Positions 1-8,924 of a DNA stretch of 64,000 bases are shown here, in pieces. Within the stretch, counting starts at the first letter, position 1; each line of letters starts with the position of its first letter. Source of the DNA: an uncultured Sedimentitalea sp. (lineage in GTDB: Bacteria; Pseudomonadota; Alphaproteobacteria; Rhodobacterales; Rhodobacteraceae); NCBI GenBank assembly GCA_947504115.1, contig CANNGH010000001.1, positions 62,001 to 126,000 on the forward strand, given 5' to 3'. The position numbers and the translations under genes were made by a program. The notes under the pieces are model-generated. The model was not told the origin of the DNA, did not search any database, and saw nothing but the letters and a program-made list of their open reading frames with translations.

Positions 1-1482
1 AAGAAGCGCGCCAGCATCCATCCGCTGATCGACCATATCCTGGAGGAGACCCAGGGCATCATCGTCTATCAGGAACAGGTGATGCAGATCGCGCAGGAAA
101 TGGCCGGGTATTCTCTGGGCGGTGCCGACCTGCTGCGCCGCGCCATGGGCAAGAAGATCGCCGAGGAAATGGCGAAAGAGCGTCCCAAGTTCGAAAAAGG
201 CGCGATGGAAAAGGGCGTGGACCAGAAAAAGGCGTCCGAAGTCTTTGACCTGCTGGAGAAATTCGCCAATTACGGGTTCAACAAATCCCATGCCGCCGCC
301 TATGCCGTGGTCAGCTATCAGACCGCATGGCTCAAGGCGAACCACCCGGTGGAGTTCATGGCCGGGGTGATGAATTGCGACATTCACCTGACCGACAAGC
401 TGGGCGTCTATTTCGAAGAGGTGAAAAAGGGGCTGGGCCTGCCCTGGGTGCCGCCTTGCGTCAACCGGTCGGGGGCCATGTTCTCCGTGGCCGACGGCGC
501 GCTGGTCTATGGGCTGGGGGCGCTCAAGAATGTCGGTGTCGAGGCGATGCGTCTGATCGTGGAGGGGCGCGGGGAGCGGCCGTTCGCCACGCTGTTCGAT
601 CTTGCCCGTCGGGCCGATCTGAAACGGGTTGGCAAGCGCCCGATGGAGATGCTGGCGCGCGCCGGGGCCTTCGACACCCTGGACCGCAACCGCCGCCGGG
701 TGTTCGACAGTCTCGATGCGCTGGTGGCCTATTCGGCGGCGGTGCACGAGCAGAAGCATTCCAGCCAGGTGTCGCTGTTCGGCGAGGCGGGCGAGGATCT
801 GCCCGAGCCGCGTCTTTCGGGCGCGCCCGACTGGTTGCCCGCCGAGCGGCTGGCCGAAGAATTCAAGGCGGTGGGGTTCTACCTGTCGGGCCATCCGCTC
901 GACGACTACATGGGGCCGCTGAAACGGCAGGGCGTGCTGACGCTGGAGCAGTTGACGGCCAAGGTGGAAAACGGCCCCCTGGTGGCCAAGCTGGCCGGGG
1001 TTGTCGCCGGGCGGCAGGAGCGCAAATCCGCGCGGGGCAACCGGTTCGCCTTCGTGCAGCTTTCGGACACGACCGGCGCCTACGAGGTGACGCTGTTTTC
1101 CGAGACGCTGGAGAAAGGGCGCGAATATCTGGAGACCGGATCGAAGGTCGTGGTGACGGTCGAGGCGACCTTCGAAAGCGAGCAGTTGAAGCTGCTGGGC
1201 CGGTCTCTGGTGCCCATCGACACCGCCGTGGCATCGGCCGGCGCGACCGGGCTGCGGGTGTTCGTCGAAGAGGCGGACGCCGTTGCCACCGTGGCCACTG
1301 TTCTGGAGCAGGCCGCCGAAGCGGCGCGCGGCGCGGCGCGGGGGCCGGTCTATCTGTGTCTGCTGGACCCGGCCCTGCCCGGAGAGGTGGACATGGATCT
1401 TGGTCAGGAATTCGCCATCAATCCGCAGGTCAAGGGGGCCATCAAAAGCTTGGACGGGGTGATGGAGGTCGAGGAATTATAG
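1..1482 (+). CDS. dnaE: DNA polymerase III alpha subunit, C-terminal part (5' truncated)
   Basis: Catalytic subunit of the replicative DNA polymerase III. The frame is open from the first base, so the gene begins before the window; 493 residues of the C-terminal part are present and end in a TAG stop. The opening residues carry the alpha-subunit signature around GIIVYQEQVMQI and ADLLRRAMGKK, followed by YGFNKSHAAAYA, which belongs to the fingers/thumb region. A helix-hairpin-helix-like stretch follows, then an OB-fold near GNRFAFVQLSDTTG. The end is the region that contacts tau in the family. The polymerase catalytic aspartates and the PHP domain lie upstream, outside the window. A palindromic repeat follows the stop, and slyX converges on it. 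Confidence 0.97.
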   Translation, partial: KKRASIHPLIDHILEETQGIIVYQEQVMQIAQEMAGYSLGGADLLRRAMGKKIAEEMAKERPKFEKGAMEKGVDQKKASEVFDLLEKFANYGFNKSHAAAYAVVSYQTAWLKANHPVEFMAGVMNCDIHLTDKLGVYFEEVKKGLGLPWVPPCVNRSGAMFSVADGALVYGLGALKNVGVEAMRLIVEGRGERPFATLFDLARRADLKRVGKRPMEMLARAGAFDTLDRNRRRVFDSLDALVAYSAAVHEQKHSSQVSLFGEAGEDLPEPRLSGAPDWLPAERLAEEFKAVGFYLSGHPLDDYMGPLKRQGVLTLEQLTAKVENGPLVAKLAGVVAGRQERKSARGNRFAFVQLSDTTGAYEVTLFSETLEKGREYLETGSKVVVTVEATFESEQLKLLGRSLVPIDTAVASAGATGLRVFVEEADAVATVATVLEQAAEAARGAARGPVYLCLLDPALPGEVDMDLGQEFAINPQVKGAIKSLDGVMEVEEL

Positions 1483-1483
1483 C

Positions 1484-1547
1484 GGCGCGGCGGGGTGAAC
1501 CCCGCCCTACGCAACACCCGTAGGACCGGGTTCACCCCGCCACGCCG
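1484..1547. repeat. Palindromic intergenic repeat, copy 1
   Basis: An imperfect inverted repeat with arms of about 28 bases (1484-1511 and 1519-1547) fills the gap between convergent dnaE and slyX. Each arm is itself a small palindrome (GGCGGGGTGAACCCCGCC on the left). The right arm, with CGTAGG and GGGTTCACCCCGCC, recurs at 30606-30629 between serC and serA. It can fold into a long GC-rich hairpin and may serve as a bidirectional terminator or mRNA 3' stabiliser; that role is inferred. Confidence 0.75.
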
Positions 1548-1552
1548 CCCGG

Positions 1553-1747
1553 TCAATAATGGGGCGGGCGTTCATCACCCAGGACCACACCGCCGCCGCT
1601 ATCGGCGGTGCGTTCGCCTTCGCGTTTCATCAGCATCTCGACCCGGCGGGTGAGCATGTCGATCTCGCCTTGCTGTCGCGTCACGATGTCGCTCAGATCA
1701 TCGACGTTGCGGATCAGGTGGGCGAGTTTCTCTTCGATCTGCTGCAT
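1553..1747 (-). CDS. slyX: SlyX family protein
   Basis: A 64-residue protein of the SlyX family, whose biochemical function is not established. It is a short alpha-helical coiled coil: MQQIEEKLAHLIRNVDD, then heptad-rich sequence to about residue 45. It ends with the RPPHY tail typical of SlyX (usually PPPHY). I chose the ATG at 1747 because it begins the conserved helix and has a good Shine-Dalgarno (AAGGAACATCCCC) before it; the frame stays open further upstream but that extension has no family similarity. It is convergent with dnaE and divergent from hisS. Confidence 0.85.
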   Translation of the reverse strand: MQQIEEKLAHLIRNVDDLSDIVTRQQGEIDMLTRRVEMLMKREGERTADSGGGVVLGDERPPHY

Positions 1748-1807
1748 GGGGATGTTCCTTGTCGTGGGCGCAGGGAGCGGTGGCCGGACTGGCTTTGATC
1801 CTTTTAT

Positions 1808-1863
1808 TGCCTTCTCTGCGAGAAGGCAGCCTCCGGCGGGGGTATTTTTCACCAGAAAGAAGC
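1808..1863. repeat. Hairpin plus dispersed GGGTATTT/CCAGAAAGAAGC motif (copy A)
   Basis: In the 196-base divergent gap between slyX and hisS there is an 8-bp perfect hairpin (1808-1815 with 1821-1828). It is followed at once by GCCTCCGGCGGGGGTATTT (1829-1847) and CACCAGAAAGAAGC (1850-1863). The second part matches other intergenic sites at about 5266, 25367, 36619, 36677 and 44511. It probably lies in the leader or promoter region of hisS; no role can be assigned. Confidence 0.7.
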
Positions 1864-1943
1864 CGGGCTGGGGTGGTGACCTTGCTCCTGTTCACCCCTT
1901 CAGCTAGACCGCGCGGCAATCCGATTGCCCGAGGATCCCGGAT

Positions 1944-3452
1944 ATGGCCAAGATCAAGAAACAGCCCCGCCCCAAGGCCGAAACGCCCAAGGGGTTTCGC
2001 GATTATTTCGGTGGCGAGGTCACGCAGCGCGCCGATATGCTGCGCGCCATTGCCGAGGTCTATCACCGTTACGGGTTCGATGCGCTGGAATCTTCGGCTG
2101 TCGAAACGGTCGAGGCGCTGGGCAAGTTCCTGCCGGACGTGGATCGCCCCAATGTCGGCGTTTTCGCGTGGCAGGAAGAGGATGAGGGCGATTGGCTGGC
2201 GTTGCGCTATGATCTGACGGCACCGTTGGCGCGGGTCTATGCCCAGCACCGCAACGATCTGCCCACACCCTATCGCCGGTATGCGATGGGTCCGGTCTGG
2301 CGCAACGAGAAGCCGGGGCCGGGGCGGTATCGGCAGTTTTATCAATGCGATGCCGACACGGTGGGCACGGCCAGCATGGCGGCGGATGCGGAGATTTGCG
2401 CGATGCTGGCAGATACGCTGGAGGCGGTCGGGATTGCGCGCGGCGATTACATCGTGCGGATCAACAATCGCAAGGTGCTGAACGGGGTGATGGAAGTGGC
2501 CGGCGTGCTAGACCATTCGCACCCTGGGAAATTCGAGGCCGAACGCGGGATTGTGCTGCGCGCCATCGACAAGCTGGACCGGCTGGGGCCGGACGGTGTC
2601 GCTGCCTTGCTGGGCGAGGGACGCAAGGATGAAAGCGGAGATTTCACCAAGGGCGCAGGACTGTCGGCGGCGCAGGCCGGCGTGGTCATGGGCTTTATCG
2701 AGGCGCGCCGCGAAACCGGCGCGGCAACCGTGGCGCGGCTGCGGGATCTGGTGCAGAACTCCGAAATCGGGCGTCAGGGTGTCGATGAGCTGGAAGAGAT
2801 TGCCGCACTGTTGGCGGCAGCGGGCTATGGCCCGGATCGCATCGTGATCGACCCGTCGGTGGTGCGGGGCTTGGGGTATTACACGGGGCCGGTCTATGAG
2901 GCCGAACTGACCTTCGAGATCTTTGACGAGAAGGGCCGCAAGCGGCGGTTCGGCAGCGTCGCCGGAGGCGGGCGCTATGACGATCTGGTCAAGCGCTTTA
3001 CCGGGCAAGAAGTACCCGCGACAGGGATTTCCATCGGCGTGGATCGTCTTTTGGCGGCGTTGCGGGAAAAGGGACGGATCGCGACGCAGGAGCGCGGGCC
3101 CGTCGTCGTCACGGTGATGGATCGGGACCGGATGGCCGATTATCAGGCGATGGTCGCCGAACTGCGCAATGCCGGTATCCGGTCCGAGGTCTATCTGGGC
3201 AATCCGAGGAATTTCGGCAACCAGTTGAAATATGCCGACCGCCGCGCCAGCCCGGCCGCCGTGATCGAAGGCGGCGAGGAAAAGGCCCGCGGTGTCGTGC
3301 AGATCAAGGATCTGATCCTCGGGGCGCAGATCGCCGAGAGCGCCACGCTGGAAGAATGGAAGGAGCGCCCCAGCCAGATCGAGGTGCCGCGCGATCAACT
3401 GGTGGCCAGCCTGCGCGAGATGCTGGACCGTCATGACGGGTATCGCGACTGA
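1944..3452 (+). CDS. hisS: Histidyl-tRNA synthetase
   Basis: Charges tRNA-His with histidine (class II aminoacyl-tRNA synthetase, cytoplasm). The 502-residue product has the class II motifs: motif 1 around [11 protein letters not shown], motif 2 with [22 protein letters not shown] (split: [15 protein letters not shown]), HisA-type signature [12 protein letters not shown], and motif 3 near [16 protein letters not shown]-terminal anticodon-binding domain begins near [10 protein letters not shown]. The ATG at 1944 follows GAGGA. Its TGA overlaps the ATG of hisZ (TGATG), so the two are translationally coupled. The order hisS-hisZ-hisG puts the synthetase beside its paralogous regulator of the first histidine-biosynthetic enzyme. 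Confidence 0.97.
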   Translation: MAKIKKQPRPKAETPKGFRDYFGGEVTQRADMLRAIAEVYHRYGFDALESSAVETVEALGKFLPDVDRPNVGVFAWQEEDEGDWLALRYDLTAPLARVYAQHRNDLPTPYRRYAMGPVWRNEKPGPGRYRQFYQCDADTVGTASMAADAEICAMLADTLEAVGIARGDYIVRINNRKVLNGVMEVAGVLDHSHPGKFEAERGIVLRAIDKLDRLGPDGVAALLGEGRKDESGDFTKGAGLSAAQAGVVMGFIEARRETGAATVARLRDLVQNSEIGRQGVDELEEIAALLAAAGYGPDRIVIDPSVVRGLGYYTGPVYEAELTFEIFDEKGRKRRFGSVAGGGRYDDLVKRFTGQEVPATGISIGVDRLLAALREKGRIATQERGPVVVTVMDRDRMADYQAMVAELRNAGIRSEVYLGNPRNFGNQLKYADRRASPAAVIEGGEEKARGVVQIKDLILGAQIAESATLEEWKERPSQIEVPRDQLVASLREMLDRHDGYRD

Positions 3453-4537
3453 TGCCGGATCGCAAGGCCGTTCTGGCGCGTGCCGCCGAACTGCGGGCGC
3501 ATTTCGAGGGGGCCGGCGCATTGGCGGTCGAACCGCCGATCCTGCAACCCGCCGAAACGCTGCTGGATCTTTACGGAGAGGACATCCGCGCGCGCGCCTA
3601 TGTCACGTCGGACGCGATGCGGGGCGAGCAGATGCTGCGCCCCGATTTCACCGTTCCCGTGGTGCAGATGCATATGATGCAGGGCGCGGAACCGGCGCGT
3701 TATACCTATGCCGGAACCGTTTTCCGACGGCAGGAACATGACGCGGAGCGCGCCAATGAATATGTGCAGGTCGGATACGAGGTGTTCGACCGCGACGATC
3801 CCGCCGGCGCCGATGCCGAGGTGTTCGCGCGGATCTCGGAGGCGGTTGCGGGGCTGTCCCTGCGCGCGGCGACGGGCGATATCGGCATTCTCATGGCCGC
3901 CGTGAGGGGTTTGAGCACGACGGAGGCGCGCAAGGCGGCGCTGATGCGCCATATCTGGCGGCCGCGGCGTTTTCGCGCGTTGCTGGATCGTTTCGCCCGC
4001 CGCTTACCGGAACCGGCGGGCCGCGTGGCGCTGCTGGAAGCCGCCGATCCCTTCGCGGAAGCCGGAACGCTGATCGGCAAGCGCAGCCGGGCCGAGATCG
4101 AGGCGCGCATCGAGGCCTTGCGCGCGGATGCCGCCGCTGCGCCGATCGCCGAACATCAACTGGCCGCGCTCGAGACGCTGTTGAGCGTGCGCGAGACCGC
4201 GCCCTATGCCTTGCAGCACCTGCGCGACATTGCGGTGGACCTGCCCGACTTGACGCCGGCGCTGGATCGGTTGACGGCCCGGCTGGAGGCAATGGACGCG
4301 CGCGGCGTCGATGTGCAGCGGCTGGATTTCGAAGCCAGCTACGGGCGCACGTCGATGGAATATTACGACGGTTTCGTGTTCGGGTTTTACGCCGAAGCCC
4401 GCCCCGGCCTGCCGCCCATCGCCAGCGGAGGGCGCTATGATGCGCTGACCCGACGACTGGGCCGCGGGGCCGAGATCCCGGCCGTTGGCGGGGTTCTGCG
4501 CCCCGGCCTGATGCTGGAACTGGAAGGAACGGCGTGA
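3452..4537 (+). CDS. hisZ: ATP phosphoribosyltransferase regulatory subunit
   Basis: A catalytically inactive HisRS paralogue that binds the short-form HisG and is needed for activity and histidine feedback. The 361-residue product has a class II synthetase-like core (PPILQPAETLLDLYGEDIR near the start, RPDFTVPVVQMHM, FRRQEHDAERANEYVQVGYE) and the late GGRYDALTRRLG loop. It lacks the C-terminal anticodon-binding domain that HisS carries. It overlaps hisS upstream and hisG downstream through TGATG junctions. This arrangement fits the short-form HisG that follows. Confidence 0.95.
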   Translation: MPDRKAVLARAAELRAHFEGAGALAVEPPILQPAETLLDLYGEDIRARAYVTSDAMRGEQMLRPDFTVPVVQMHMMQGAEPARYTYAGTVFRRQEHDAERANEYVQVGYEVFDRDDPAGADAEVFARISEAVAGLSLRAATGDIGILMAAVRGLSTTEARKAALMRHIWRPRRFRALLDRFARRLPEPAGRVALLEAADPFAEAGTLIGKRSRAEIEARIEALRADAAAAPIAEHQLAALETLLSVRETAPYALQHLRDIAVDLPDLTPALDRLTARLEAMDARGVDVQRLDFEASYGRTSMEYYDGFVFGFYAEARPGLPPIASGGRYDALTRRLGRGAEIPAVGGVLRPGLMLELEGTA

Positions 4538-5235
4538 TGAGCCTGAAACTGGGCGTGCCGTCCAAGGGCCGGCTGATGGACAAGACGTTCGATTGGTTCG
4601 ACAAACGCGGCATTCGCCTGTCGCGCAGCGGTTCGGATCGCGAATATGCCGGGGTTGTCGAGGGGATCGACGACGTGTCTCTGGTGCTGCTGTCGGCCGG
4701 TGAGATCCCGCGCGAACTGGCGGCAGGGCGCATCCATCTGGGGGTGACGGGAACGGATCTGGTGCAGGAGAAACTGCCGCTCTGGGAGCAGCAGGTCAAG
4801 GAAATCGCGGCGCTTGGCTTTGGTCATGCCGATCTGATCCTGGCGGTGCCGCGCGCCTGGGTCGATGTCGAGACGCTGGACGATCTGGATGCCGTCGCGG
4901 CGGCGTTCCGCGCGCATCACGGTCACCGGTTGCGCATCGCGACCAAATATCACCGGCTGGTGCGCGATTTTCTGCGCGCCGGCGGGGTGGCCGATTACAT
5001 GCTGGTGGACAGCCAGGGCGCGACCGAAGGCACGGTCAAGAACACGACCGCCGAAGCGGTTGCCGACATCACCTCGACCGGCGAGACGCTGCGCGCGAAC
5101 CATCTCAAGCTGCTGGGAGACGGCGTGATCCTGCATAGTCAGGCGACATTGTGGCGCAGCCGTATCGCGGTGTTTTCGGATACGGAACGCGCCGCGCTTG
5201 AGCGGATGTTGCAGCGACTGGCCGCGATACCCTGA
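4537..5235 (+). CDS. hisG: ATP phosphoribosyltransferase, short form
   Basis: First step of histidine biosynthesis: ATP plus PRPP gives phosphoribosyl-ATP. The product is 232 residues, the short form that lacks the C-terminal regulatory domain and depends on HisZ. It begins MSLKLGVPSKGRLMDKTF and contains the PRPP-binding loop near DSQGATEGTVKNTTAEAVAD. I chose the ATG at 4537, which overlaps the hisZ stop as TGATG; a GTG one codon upstream is an alternative. It ends the hisS-hisZ-hisG operon, and a copy of the dispersed GGGTATTT motif follows 30 bases after the stop. Confidence 0.96.
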   Translation: MSLKLGVPSKGRLMDKTFDWFDKRGIRLSRSGSDREYAGVVEGIDDVSLVLLSAGEIPRELAAGRIHLGVTGTDLVQEKLPLWEQQVKEIAALGFGHADLILAVPRAWVDVETLDDLDAVAAAFRAHHGHRLRIATKYHRLVRDFLRAGGVADYMLVDSQGATEGTVKNTTAEAVADITSTGETLRANHLKLLGDGVILHSQATLWRSRIAVFSDTERAALERMLQRLAAIP

Positions 5236-5265
5236 CCGGCCCGCTTGCGGCTGTCGTCGCGTTAT

Positions 5266-5294
5266 GGGTATTTGAAACCAGAAAGAAGCTGGGG
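5266..5294 (+). repeat. Dispersed GGGTATTT/CCAGAAAGAAGC motif (copy B)
   Basis: GGGTATTTGAAACCAGAAAG (5266-5285) followed by AAGCTGGGG lies between the 3' ends of hisG and the convergent DUF1489 gene. It is nearly identical to copies at 25367-25395 (reverse) and 44511-44545. Confidence 0.7.
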
Positions 5295-5316
5295 CGCTGT
5301 GTCGCCTGGTCCCTGC

Positions 5317-5748
5317 TCAGATCACACCGATTTCGGCTAGCGCGCGGTTCAGATCGCCGGGCAGTGCGTCGTCGTCTTCGCGCGAGGCGCGCAGATCGGG
5401 CGGGGCATCCCCGAGGGGCAGATAGCGCCATCCCTGGAAGGGGCGGCGCAGGGCGGTCTGGGTGCGAATCACCGTCGGTTCGAGCACGATGGCGCAGCGC
5501 GCGATACCATCGCTGCCGGTCATTTTGTCCAGGCGCAGGATGCGTTGGCGGCACTGGATCTGCCCCTTTATCACCCAGTAGATCGAGCCGCCGTCCAGCA
5601 GTTCCCTGGCGCGTTTGGGCCACATTCGGGTGACATGGCGCGGCAGTCCATCCGCCCCGCGGGCGCCGGCGGTCTTTTGCCAGGCGATGAGGTCGTCGAC
5701 GGACTCCGTGGCGACGCTCAGCTTGATGAGATGGATGCCCTGGTGCAA
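5317..5748 (-). CDS. DUF1489 family protein
   Basis: A 143-residue protein that I match to the DUF1489 family of alphaproteobacteria; function unknown. It begins MHQGIHLIKLSVATESV and has a tract rich in Arg and Trp (RMWPKRARELLDGGSIYWV), followed by IQCRQRILRLDKMTG and RPFQGWRYLP. No signal peptide or membrane segment is visible. It is convergent with hisG and divergent from nrdJ with an 89-base gap between the start codons, so the two promoters share one short region. Confidence 0.8.
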   Translation of the reverse strand: MHQGIHLIKLSVATESVDDLIAWQKTAGARGADGLPRHVTRMWPKRARELLDGGSIYWVIKGQIQCRQRILRLDKMTGSDGIARCAIVLEPTVIRTQTALRRPFQGWRYLPLGDAPPDLRASREDDDALPGDLNRALAEIGVI

Positions 5749-5773
5749 TGGAATCGCCTCCGGTTGTGGCCCA

Positions 5774-5811
5774 TATTGTGTGGAACTTGCGTCGGCTTCA
5801 AGCTATTGTGG
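5774..5811. promoter_or_regulatory. Pair of NrdR-box-like half sites upstream of nrdJ
   Basis: TATTGTGT at 5774-5781 and TATTGTGG at 5804-5811 are direct repeats exactly 30 bp apart in the gap upstream of nrdJ. TATTGTGT is the right half of the NrdR-box consensus (ACACAATATATTGTGT). The left halves are poorly conserved (1 and 3 of 8 positions by eye). Paired NrdR boxes about three helical turns apart are typical for ribonucleotide reductase genes. This is a suggestion only. Confidence 0.4.
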
Positions 5812-5837
5812 GTGCCTCCCAAGTTAGGATTCGTGAC

Positions 5838-8129
5838 ATGAGCCGTTTTGCCGCCCCCATTGCTGAACAGATATGGGACATGAAATACCGGTTCAAGAAG
5901 GCCGACGGCAGCCCCATCGACCTGTCGGTCGAAGATACGTGGCGGCGGATCGCGCGCGACCTTGCCCAGGCGGAAGACGACCCGGAACTGTGGCAAGAGC
6001 GGTTTTATGCGGCGTTGGAGAATTTCAAATTCCTGCCTGCGGGACGCATCACCGCTGGCGCGGGTACGGCGCGGCAGGTGACGCTGTTCAACTGTTTTGT
6101 GATGGGCACGATTCCCGACAGCATGGGCGGCATTTTCGAGATGCTGAAGGAGGCCGCGCTGACCATGCAGCAGGGCGGCGGCATCGGATATGATTTCAGC
6201 ACGATCCGACCGCGCGGGGCGGATGTGAAGGGCGTGGCCGCGGATGCTTCGGGCCCGCTTTCGTTCATGGATGTCTGGGACGCGATGTGCCGCACGATCA
6301 TGTCGGCGGGCAGCCGGCGCGGTGCGATGATGGCGACGATGCGCTGCGATCACCCGGATATCGAGGATTTCATCTCGGCCAAGGCCGACGCCGCGCGGTT
6401 ACGCATGTTCAACCTGTCGGTTTTGGTGACGGATGACTTCATGGAGGCGGTCAAGTCCGACGGGCCGTGGGATCTGCGCTTTGACGGCAAGATCTATCAT
6501 ACGATGCAGGCGCGCGACCTGTGGAACCGGATGATGCGCGCGACCTATGATTACGCCGAACCCGGGGTGATCTTCATCGACCGCATCAATGCCGCCAACA
6601 ACCTGAACTATTGCGAGACCATCGCCGCAACGAACCCTTGCGGCGAACAGCCCCTGCCGCCCTACGGCGCCTGTCTGCTGGGCTCGATCAACCTGGCGCG
6701 GCTGGTCGCCGATCCGTTCGAGGACACGGCGCATCTGGACAGCGACGCGCTGACCGATCTGGTGGGCACAGCGGTGCGGATGATGGACAACGTCGTCGAT
6801 ATCAGCAAGTTCCCCCTGCCCGAACAGCGCGCCGAGGCGCAGGCCAAGCGTCGGATCGGACTGGGCGTGACCGGGCTGGCGGATGCGCTGCTGATGATCG
6901 GGCTGCGCTATGGTTCGCACGAGGCAGCGCGTCAGACCGAGGACTGGTTGCGCGCGATCGCCCGCGCCGCGTATCTGGCGTCGGTGCAACTGGCGAAGGA
7001 AAAGGGGGCGTTTCCCCTGTTCGACGCCGAGGGATATCTGGCCAGCGGCACCATGCAGCAAATGGATCCGGATGTGCGCGACGCGGTGCGCGAACACGGC
7101 ATCCGGAACGCCCTGCTGACCAGCATCGCGCCCACCGGCACGATCAGCCTTTATGCCGGCAATGTCAGTTCTGGAATCGAGCCTGTCTTTGCCTATGCCT
7201 ATACGCGAAAGGTGCTGCAGAAGGACGGCAGTCGCACCGAGGAGGAGGTGGTGGATTACGCCGTGCAGTTGTGGCGCGACCTGAAGGGAGGCGCGCCGCT
7301 GCCGGAATATTTCGTGAACGCCCAGACGCTGAGTCCGACCGAACATGTCAGAATGCAGGCGGCGGCGCAGAAATGGGTGGATTCAAGCATCTCGAAGACG
7401 ATCAACTGCCCCGAAGACATTTCCTTTGATGACTTCAAGGACGTCTATGTTCAGGCTTGGGACAGCGGGTGCAAGGGATGCACGACCTACCGGCCCAACG
7501 ATGTGACCGGAAGCGTGCTGAGTGTGAGCGCGGATGCCTCCGCCGCACCCGAAATCGTCGCAACCGACGCCGCAGTCCCGCAAACGCCCCATGGCGACGT
7601 CATCTACATGTCCGAGCCGCTCGACCGGCCGCAGGCCCTGGAGGGCAGCACCTACAAGTTGAAATGGCCGGACAGTGAGCACGCCATCTATCTCACGATC
7701 AACGACATCATCATCAACGGTCATCGCCGACCCTTCGAGGTCTTCATCAACTCCAAGAACATGGAGCACTTCGCCTGGACCGTCGCGCTGACGCGGATGA
7801 TCTCGGCAGTCTTCCGGCGCGGCGGCGACGTATCGTTCGTCGTGGAGGAGTTGAAGGCGGTATTTGATCCTCGCGGGGGGGCGTGGGTGAAGGGCAAGTA
7901 CATCCCTTCGATCCTTGCGGCAATCGGCGGCGTGATCGAGCAGCATCTCGTCCTGACCGGGTTTCTGGCAGGCGAAGGGAAAGGTCTGAAGACGGACCCG
8001 CAGGCAATGGCGATCGGCCTGGAAACCGGCGGCCGAGGAACCGCCTGCCCTGGTTGCGGGCAATCCGGAATGCGCATGATCGAAGGCTGCATGACCTGCG
8101 CAAGCTGCGGATATTCGCGGTGTCAATAG
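5838..8129 (+). CDS. nrdJ: Adenosylcobalamin-dependent (class II) ribonucleotide reductase
   Basis: Reduces ribonucleotides to deoxyribonucleotides with a radical generated from adenosylcobalamin, independently of oxygen. The 763-residue protein begins MSRFAAPIAEQIWDMKYRF. It has the first active-site cysteine in TLFNCFVMG, the GGGIGYDFSTIRP loop, the catalytic NPCGEQPLPPYGACLLG motif, and the C-terminal redox cysteines CPGCGQ ... GCMTCASCGYSRC. The chosen ATG at 5838 begins the conserved N-terminus; the frame stays open 30 codons upstream through the probable promoter. The gene is monocistronic, with a decayed island beginning right after its TAG stop. Class II enzymes are usual in Rhodobacteraceae and imply cobalamin synthesis or uptake. 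Confidence 0.96.
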   Translation: MSRFAAPIAEQIWDMKYRFKKADGSPIDLSVEDTWRRIARDLAQAEDDPELWQERFYAALENFKFLPAGRITAGAGTARQVTLFNCFVMGTIPDSMGGIFEMLKEAALTMQQGGGIGYDFSTIRPRGADVKGVAADASGPLSFMDVWDAMCRTIMSAGSRRGAMMATMRCDHPDIEDFISAKADAARLRMFNLSVLVTDDFMEAVKSDGPWDLRFDGKIYHTMQARDLWNRMMRATYDYAEPGVIFIDRINAANNLNYCETIAATNPCGEQPLPPYGACLLGSINLARLVADPFEDTAHLDSDALTDLVGTAVRMMDNVVDISKFPLPEQRAEAQAKRRIGLGVTGLADALLMIGLRYGSHEAARQTEDWLRAIARAAYLASVQLAKEKGAFPLFDAEGYLASGTMQQMDPDVRDAVREHGIRNALLTSIAPTGTISLYAGNVSSGIEPVFAYAYTRKVLQKDGSRTEEEVVDYAVQLWRDLKGGAPLPEYFVNAQTLSPTEHVRMQAAAQKWVDSSISKTINCPEDISFDDFKDVYVQAWDSGCKGCTTYRPNDVTGSVLSVSADASAAPEIVATDAAVPQTPHGDVIYMSEPLDRPQALEGSTYKLKWPDSEHAIYLTINDIIINGHRRPFEVFINSKNMEHFAWTVALTRMISAVFRRGGDVSFVVEELKAVFDPRGGAWVKGKYIPSILAAIGGVIEQHLVLTGFLAGEGKGLKTDPQAMAIGLETGGRGTACPGCGQSGMRMIEGCMTCASCGYSRCQ

Positions 8130-8434
8130 CTTGCTGCGTGGTAGGCAGTATGACGACAAGCTAATTTTGGCCATTTTCGGGAAAAAATGGCCATTTTACA
8201 ACTTAACGGCGGCCATTAAGGGAAATCGCGTTTGCAGCGTGATTTTCACTGCTCTTCGCGATTTCGGCCCAAAGTCGGCGTCCTGATTGGAACATGGGTC
8301 TTGGTGCCAGTCAACCGAAATGGAAACCGAAGTTTTTTCAAAGATTCTGCCCACCGAATGAGTGCAGATTTCTGTGAAGATCGGACGGAGGCGTAGGCCG
8401 CTGTCAATGAATTGCGAAGATGCTGCAAATGGAA
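8130..8434. other. Non-coding remnant DNA at the nrdJ-distal edge of a decayed island
   Basis: About 300 bases without a credible gene. It is visibly more AT-rich than its surroundings and includes two copies of TGGCCATTTT (around 8168 and 8189). A weak inverted pair AGCTTG/CAAGCT directly after nrdJ could end its transcript. I see no family similarity and no copy of the tRNA-Asn 3' end that would mark the far attachment site. Confidence 0.5.
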
Positions 8435-8470
8435 AAGGCCGCGGATAGTTCCGCGGCCTTCTGCTTTTTG
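8435..8470 (+). terminator. Rho-independent terminator-like hairpin
   Basis: An 11-bp perfect stem AAGGCCGCGGA / TCCGCGGCCTT with a four-base loop (8435-8460) is followed by CTGCTTTTTG. It stands just before the IS110-family remnant and has no intact gene upstream apart from nrdJ, 306 bases away. Confidence 0.65.
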
Positions 8471-8483
8471 TGACTGGTGGTTG

Positions 8484-8924
8484 GCCAACATGATACGAAG
8501 CCTGCTGCGCGAGTTTGGACACATCTTGCCCATCGGCATAGAAGCGGTGACGGCATTTGCGAAGCGGCACCTCGGAGGAGATCACCCAGACATGCCCGAG
8601 ATCGCCAATGGCATGCTTGGTATGCAGTGCTACCAGTTCATTGGCCTGAATGAACGCATCGACGGCTACTCCAAGATGATCGAGCAACATGCACTGCTCA
8701 ACACAGATGCCCGCAGATTGATGCGCATGCCTGGGATCGGTCCAATCACAGCGTCCGCGATCGTCGCCACGATTGGGGACGCGCATCAGTTCCGGACAGG
8801 TCGTGATCTGGCGGCGTGGCTGGGGCTCACTCCGCTGAACAAATCGAGTGGCGGCAAGGAACGTCTGGGCAAGATCACCAAGAAAGGAGATCGCTACATC
8901 CGAAAACTGCTGGTCGGAGCCCCC
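8484..8924 (+). pseudogene. IS110-family transposase remnant (C-terminal part)
   Basis: The translated stretch from MIRSLLREFGHILPIG through LMRMPGIGPITASAIVATI, AAWLGLTPLNKSSGGKE and KKGDRYIRKLLVGA is typical of the C-terminal Transposase_20 half of IS110/IS116/IS902 transposases. The N-terminal DEDD catalytic domain is missing. After about 8924 the reading continues into sequence that is the antisense of an integrase remnant, so the 3' end is lost too. No terminal repeats are expected for this family and none are seen. The element cannot be active. The fusion frame runs on to 9443 but is not a real gene. Confidence 0.85.

Noticed and set aside
5749-5837. Cobalamin riboswitch before the B12-dependent reductase
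   Set aside because: The gap is 89 bases, too short for a cobalamin riboswitch, and no conserved B12-box sequence is visible.
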